A DNA stretch of 34,228 bases from Candidatus Thorarchaeota archaeon (GTDB lineage Archaea; Asgardarchaeota; Thorarchaeia; Thorarchaeales; Thorarchaeaceae), in the NCBI GenBank assembly GCA_020348985.1, contig CP070761.1, positions 98,023 to 132,250 on the forward strand. The letters are read 5' to 3'. Shown here in pieces: positions 30,378-34,228 of the stretch; within the stretch, counting starts at the first letter, position 1; the number at the start of each line of letters is the position of its first letter. The notes under the pieces were generated by a model. That model ran no database searches and had not been told where the DNA came from. It was given only the letters and a program-made list of their open reading frames with translations. Both the position numbers and the translations under genes were made by a program.

Positions 30378-31772
30378 ATGGATTATGATAGTCTCAAAGA
30401 TGAACTTCTATCAATTGCCGACACTGGCCTAAAGTACGCAGCTTCTTTGGACAAGTCAGCTGAATTCGAGGTGTTCCTCTTTGTTCAGAGTGACATTGAA
30501 GCGGGTATCAATCAAGGCGTTGTGACTGCCAAGGATGGAATAGTGATGGGCAATGCAGTACGAGCAGCTAGGGGCAAGAAGGTTGGATTTGCTTGCGGGA
30601 GTGGTATTGATGCGGAACGCGTCAGACTGAGCGCTGATGAGGCATTCGGCATCGCAAACAGCATTGATGTTGAAGACGAGAGATTCGAAGGATTCTGTGA
30701 CTCTGGAGCTTCAGGAAAAGAAGGGAATTTCGCAAAAGAAATCCTGGAGCTTGGTACTGAAGAGCTTCTCAGGTCGTGCGAAGAGATCATCAAAGAAGCA
30801 CAGTCTGTTGACGAACGCGCCAAGATCATCTCAGCCGATGCAAGCGCATCTTGGGGCGGATATGCTGTTGCCAACACACGCGGACTCCTCCTAGGAACGT
30901 CATATGGAGACAATGGCTGTTCAGCCAACGTACAAGCAATCGAAGGTGATGAACGCAAGGGTGCGTTTGAATTTGATGTAACAAGAGAGCGTGTCTTCGA
31001 AACTAGCGGCCTTGGAAAGAAAGCAGCTGAGGAGGCAGTGGCGTTGCTTGGCGCGAAGAAACTGGATCTTACAACGAAGATGCAGACCATCTGGACACCA
31101 GTTCCAGCCTCACTCTATGTCATGTCAAGTCTGGGACAATCGGTTCTTGGGCAACCAGTTGTTGAGGGTATATCGCCTCTATGCGATAGGATCGGGGACA
31201 GGATTGCTCACGAGGGATTGACGGTCGTTGACGATGGGCAGAAACCATCAGGTCTAGGCACAAATGCTATCGATCACGAAGGAAATGCACAAAGAAGAAA
31301 TCCAATCATAGAAAAGGGCGTTCTGAAAGGATTCTTGTTCAACACATACTTTGGCAGAGCATTTGGTGTCGATTCCACTGGCAACTGTGGACGTGGTAGC
31401 TCCCCCTTTGGAGGAAGCACTCCGTACGAGAGCACCCCTGGCGTAGCTCCAAAATGGTTCGAAGTTTCACCTGGGAAGTCATCCGAAGAGGACCTGATTT
31501 CTTCTGTTGATGAGAAGGCCATAATGGTTAAGGGATTTCCTCTGGGGATATTCCACACCAATGTGAGTACTGGAGAATTCTCAATTGTCGCCGGCGAGGC
31601 ATATCTTGTCGAAAAGGGTGAAGTGAAGCATCCCGTTCAGCCAGTTTCGATAGCAGGTAGCTTCTATGATGGATTCAAGAACCTAACCGGAATTGGCAAT
31701 GATGTGTTGCCAATGCCTTGGGGAGTCGAATCGCCCGCGCTGGCCATTGATGGTTTCTCGATTGTAGGATAG
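30378..31772 (+). CDS. tldE: TldE (PmbA) protease subunit
   Basis: This 464-residue protein is the partner of TldD. It shares the TldD fold but has no HExxxH, as is usual for TldE, where the subunit is structural. Family segments are seen: NTRGLLLGTSYGDNGCSANVQAIEGDE, GQKPSGLGTNAIDHEGNAQRRNPIIEKGVLKGFLFNTYFGRAFG, and GVAPKWFEV. GGAGGTG (30365-30371) six bases before ATG 30378 fixes the start, 15 bases after the tldD stop, and rules out TTG 30363. It ends with a hairpin before the convergent carboxypeptidase gene. Confidence 0.93.
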   Translation: MDYDSLKDELLSIADTGLKYAASLDKSAEFEVFLFVQSDIEAGINQGVVTAKDGIVMGNAVRAARGKKVGFACGSGIDAERVRLSADEAFGIANSIDVEDERFEGFCDSGASGKEGNFAKEILELGTEELLRSCEEIIKEAQSVDERAKIISADASASWGGYAVANTRGLLLGTSYGDNGCSANVQAIEGDERKGAFEFDVTRERVFETSGLGKKAAEEAVALLGAKKLDLTTKMQTIWTPVPASLYVMSSLGQSVLGQPVVEGISPLCDRIGDRIAHEGLTVVDDGQKPSGLGTNAIDHEGNAQRRNPIIEKGVLKGFLFNTYFGRAFGVDSTGNCGRGSSPFGGSTPYESTPGVAPKWFEVSPGKSSEEDLISSVDEKAIMVKGFPLGIFHTNVSTGEFSIVAGEAYLVEKGEVKHPVQPVSIAGSFYDGFKNLTGIGNDVLPMPWGVESPALAIDGFSIVG

Positions 31773-31779
31773 AAACAAG

Positions 31780-31814
31780 GAACGGTCGGGCCAGTTGAGC
31801 TCGGCCCTCCGTTC
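31780..31814. terminator. Hairpin between tldE and the M32 gene
   Basis: GAACGG (31780-31785) pairs with CCGTTC (31809-31814) and GGGCC (31788-31792) with GGCCC (31803-31807), separated by a small internal loop and a 10-base loop. It lies eight bases after the tldE stop, between two convergent genes, and suits termination from both sides. Confidence 0.6.
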
Positions 31815-31849
31815 ATTCTATCTGCAAAATGCGCCGATTTGAGACTATT

Positions 31850-33370
31850 CTAGGTTTCGTAGAGCGATGAATACTTCTCCTCGATGTAGGCTAGGAATGG
31901 TTTCGAAGTCAGCTTCTTTCCAGTCACACGTTCGGCTAGGTCACCAGGGTCGTAAAGATTCGATGTTAAGTAGATACTCTTTGTCAACCATTCTTTCACA
32001 AGTCCGAATTTGCCGGCCGCCATTTCATTCAGCCACTCCGGATTGTCCTTGTTCAATTGCTCAAGGAGCATGCCTCCATACACATTACCAAGAGCGTAGC
32101 TTGGAAAGTATCCGAAGTAACCGAAAGCCCAATGAATGTCCTGAAGCACTCCTTCAGTGTCATTCTCTATCTCCACTCCCAAATACTTCTCGTACTTCTC
32201 GTTCCAGACCGAAGGCAAGTCGGTTACATGGATCTTTCCAGCCATCAAATCTCTCTCTATCTCAAATCGCAAGATTATGTGAAGTGAGTACGTGACTTCA
32301 TCTGCTTCAACCCTGATTTTGGACGGCTTCACAAGATTGGATGCACGAACGAATTCCATAAGGCTCACGTTCGAGAATTGACCATCAGTTATTGCGTTGA
32401 GTTTCGGTAAATAGTACCTCCAGAACTCGGGAGAACGACCGACCATGTTCTCCACGAATCTCGACATTGCTTCGTGGATTCCGCTACTAGAAGAAGTTCC
32501 AAGCGGAAGGTACTTCCAATCCTGATTGAGGTGTTGTTCGTATAATGCATGTCCAGCTTCATGTAACATCGCGAAGAGAGCCGCGCCAACATTCTCTTCA
32601 TAATAGTGGACTGTGACCCGAACGTCATCGTAGTAGCCAGTTGTAAACGGATGCTCTGCCTCGTCTATTCGTCCACCTGCTTCCTTTGAGGTCACATCAT
32701 AATGCACGACCTCAGCCAGGTCTTGCATGAGCTTACGCTGAATGTCGATAGGCACCTTCACTTTGAGGAAGCTTGTGTCGACCCCGCTCGAAATCTCAGA
32801 GTACTTCTTCACTAACGGGACCAGCCCGTTCCTGAGCTCACCAAAGACGTTTGAGATTACATCCTGTGTCATCTTGGGCTCATAGTCGTCAATCATTGCG
32901 TCGTAGAGGGTTTTTGCATCCTTTACCTCCATTAGAAGCTCAGCTCGCTTCTTTGTGAGCTCAATAGTCTTTTCCAACTCGGGTTCGAACTTCTTCCAGT
33001 CTGCGTTAGCTTTTGCATCTCTCCACTTGGCTGTGGCAGTGGTTTGCTGCCTTGCTAACTCGGCTACCAGCTCTTCGGGCAGCTTTGTAGCCTCATCATA
33101 CTGCTTCTTGAATAGGTAAACGTCCCTTGCTTGTGGCTCATCAAGCGATTCCTGTTCTCTCTCAACTTCCTTGAGAATCTCTCCCACATCTTTTGCCGTG
33201 AGCATTCTGTGGCCTATCTTCTGAAGCAGGGCATTTGCTTCACCTCTCTGTGTTACCCCTTTGGGAGGCATGTATGTCTCAAAATCCCATCCGAGAATGC
33301 TTCCGATTGTTGTAAGCCCGAGTAGTTCCCTCGACTTTCCTTTCAGTCTTTCATATGCACTGATCGACAT
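31850..33370 (-). CDS. Carboxypeptidase M32 (Taq family)
   Basis: This is a metallocarboxypeptidase of family M32, which removes C-terminal residues of peptides in the cytosol. Motifs are intact: DVRVTVHYYEENVG (DxRxT), FAMLHEAGHALYEQH with the zinc motif HEAGH (His270, Glu271, His274), and GIHEAMSRFVENM with the third ligand Glu. The end LTSKPFLAYIEEKY is also typical. Length of 506 residues matches the family norm. ATG 33370 is preceded by GGTGAAG-type sequence. Together with TldDE and the isoaspartyl peptidase it indicates peptide recycling in this region. It is convergent with tldE. Confidence 0.95.
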   Translation of the reverse strand: MSISAYERLKGKSRELLGLTTIGSILGWDFETYMPPKGVTQRGEANALLQKIGHRMLTAKDVGEILKEVEREQESLDEPQARDVYLFKKQYDEATKLPEELVAELARQQTTATAKWRDAKANADWKKFEPELEKTIELTKKRAELLMEVKDAKTLYDAMIDDYEPKMTQDVISNVFGELRNGLVPLVKKYSEISSGVDTSFLKVKVPIDIQRKLMQDLAEVVHYDVTSKEAGGRIDEAEHPFTTGYYDDVRVTVHYYEENVGAALFAMLHEAGHALYEQHLNQDWKYLPLGTSSSSGIHEAMSRFVENMVGRSPEFWRYYLPKLNAITDGQFSNVSLMEFVRASNLVKPSKIRVEADEVTYSLHIILRFEIERDLMAGKIHVTDLPSVWNEKYEKYLGVEIENDTEGVLQDIHWAFGYFGYFPSYALGNVYGGMLLEQLNKDNPEWLNEMAAGKFGLVKEWLTKSIYLTSNLYDPGDLAERVTGKKLTSKPFLAYIEEKYSSLYET

Positions 33371-33425
33371 CCGCTCTTCACCTAATGTTCCAAGTTGGAC
33401 CTGACTCGCACGAAATCCAAACTCG

Positions 33426-34228
33426 TTATTTCTCTTCCGGACTTGGAAGCGGAATCATCGTTTCGTCGAGCTGAGATGGGTCATCTGAGCCAGTAGGCAT
33501 GTTGATGATTGTGATGCCGACAAGAACAAGTATGAGCCCTACAATGAAAGTCCAGTAGATGGGTTCAGCCAATACTAGGACAGAGAAAAGTACTCCAAAT
33601 ACAGGAACCAGGTTGATGAACACACTTGCATTTGTCGCTCCGATGTTCTTGATTCCGATGAAATAGAAAGCAAAACTCAAGAAGGTGACTCCTGCGCCGA
33701 GATACAATGCATTCAGCCAGAATAGCGGTTCGAGCATCACAGGTAGAGTCCAAAAGCTGTCAGTCGTTGCTGTTAACCCGAACAGGAGACAACCAATCAA
33801 TACTCCCCCAGAGGTCGCTTCAAAGGAAGACATAGTCTTCATTGCTTCCTTGCCAATTGAAGAGTAGACTCCCCAAAGAATCATTGCACACACTATGATA
33901 AGATTCCCAATCAGATAGTCCAACTGGAAGTCCAATATCGTTTGGACGCCTACAACAAAGATGACTCCGGTGAAACTGACTGGAAACCCAATGTACTGCC
34001 ATCGTCTTGCGAGTCTCTCATTGTGCATCACATGAGCGAACAAGCTCACTGTCACCGGATTCAATCCGGCGATTATTGACCCTTGTGCAGATGTGGTGAA
34101 CTGCATCCCAAAAAGGAAGAACACTCCATAGCCGAAGATTCCGGTCAAGGCCAACATTAGGTACATTCTAAGGTTCCTTTTTGATAGACGGTAACCGTCT
34201 CGCTTTCTCAGTGCTGTTATCACAACTA
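33426..34228 (-). CDS. EamA/DMT superfamily transporter (5' partial)
   Basis: The frame stays open through the window's right edge, so the N-terminus is missing; 267 codons are visible of an expected 300 or so. About eight TM helices are seen, in the 5+5 repeat order of drug/metabolite transporters: GIFGYGVFFLFGMQFTTS with GSIIAGLNPVTVSLFAHV (first EamA domain), LIIVCAMILWGVYSSIGKEAM and GVTFLSFAFYFIGIKNIGAT, SVFINLVPVFGVLFSVLVLAEP (second). The C-terminal tail is charged and Pro-rich. Such proteins export or import small metabolites; substrate unknown. The stop lies 55 bases upstream of the M32 start on the same strand. Confidence 0.9.
   Translation of the reverse strand, partial: VVITALRKRDGYRLSKRNLRMYLMLALTGIFGYGVFFLFGMQFTTSAQGSIIAGLNPVTVSLFAHVMHNERLARRWQYIGFPVSFTGVIFVVGVQTILDFQLDYLIGNLIIVCAMILWGVYSSIGKEAMKTMSSFEATSGGVLIGCLLFGLTATTDSFWTLPVMLEPLFWLNALYLGAGVTFLSFAFYFIGIKNIGATNASVFINLVPVFGVLFSVLVLAEPIYWTFIVGLILVLVGITIINMPTGSDDPSQLDETMIPLPSPEEK

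Noticed and set aside
1..34228. tRNA, rRNA, CRISPR, transposase, toxin-antitoxin or phage-defence genes
   Set aside because: I looked through the intergenic gaps and ORFs on both strands and saw no cloverleaf, direct-repeat array, transposase, terminal inverted repeats or known defence domain.

Overview
The window looks like a piece of archaeal chromosome. Coding density is high. Most gene starts have a TATA-like box about 35-60 bases upstream, and many also have a purine-rich Shine-Dalgarno (SD) sequence; GTG and TTG starts are common. The content is typical of anaerobic or microaerobic archaea: a DUF166 protein, the indolepyruvate ferredoxin oxidoreductase pair IorA/IorB, an archaeal two-domain protein disulfide oxidoreductase, TldD/TldE and an M32 carboxypeptidase. 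A cytoplasmic leucine-rich-repeat protein, a TPR protein and the bacterial-like metabolic genes would fit an Asgard (for example Thorarchaeota-like) lineage. That placement is inference; no rRNA, tRNA or ribosomal protein gene is present to anchor it. I saw no CRISPR array, insertion sequence or prophage gene.

Layout. 1-4.1 kb: tail of a membrane-anchored surface protein, then a two-gene FtsX/MacB-type ABC exporter. 4.1-7.0 kb: DUF166 protein, an unrecognised multi-pass membrane protein and an isoaspartyl peptidase/asparaginase-type Ntn hydrolase. 7.1-13.3 kb: a redox and stress stretch with an iron-sulfur protein, an L-2-amino-thiazoline-4-carboxylate hydrolase family protein, an HxlR regulator, a thioredoxin-fold protein, a ferritin-like protein, an isoprenylcysteine-methyltransferase-like membrane protein divergent from a TetR regulator, and a thioredoxin-reductase-like flavoprotein. 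13.4-15.2 kb: an unrecognised protein divergent from a metallophosphoesterase. 15.2-17.5 kb: a sodium-dependent (NSS) transporter with a probable small accessory subunit, and a membrane-anchored winged-helix protein. 17.8-21.6 kb: a three-PAS protein and iorA-iorB. 21.7-24.5 kb: a second ferritin-like protein divergent from glutaredoxin and thioredoxin reductase, then a YciI protein and the disulfide oxidoreductase. 24.5-26.6 kb: LRR and TPR proteins. 26.8-27.9 kb: a DsrE/DsrF/DsrH-like operon. 27.9-34.2 kb: radical SAM protein, tldD-tldE, M32 carboxypeptidase and a DMT-family transporter cut by the window edge.

The recurring theme is thiol and iron-sulfur redox chemistry: two thioredoxin-reductase-like flavoproteins, a glutaredoxin, a thioredoxin-fold protein, a protein disulfide oxidoreductase, two ferritin-like proteins, a sulfur-relay trio and a Cys-bearing HxlR regulator. 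Several members carry non-standard active-site or ligand residues (CxxA thioredoxin, CxxS glutaredoxin, a flavoprotein without the NADPH signature, IorA with an incomplete first cluster, and an LRR protein with a ladder of ten cysteines). These are the most interesting leads. No single undescribed multi-gene system is proven by the sequence alone.
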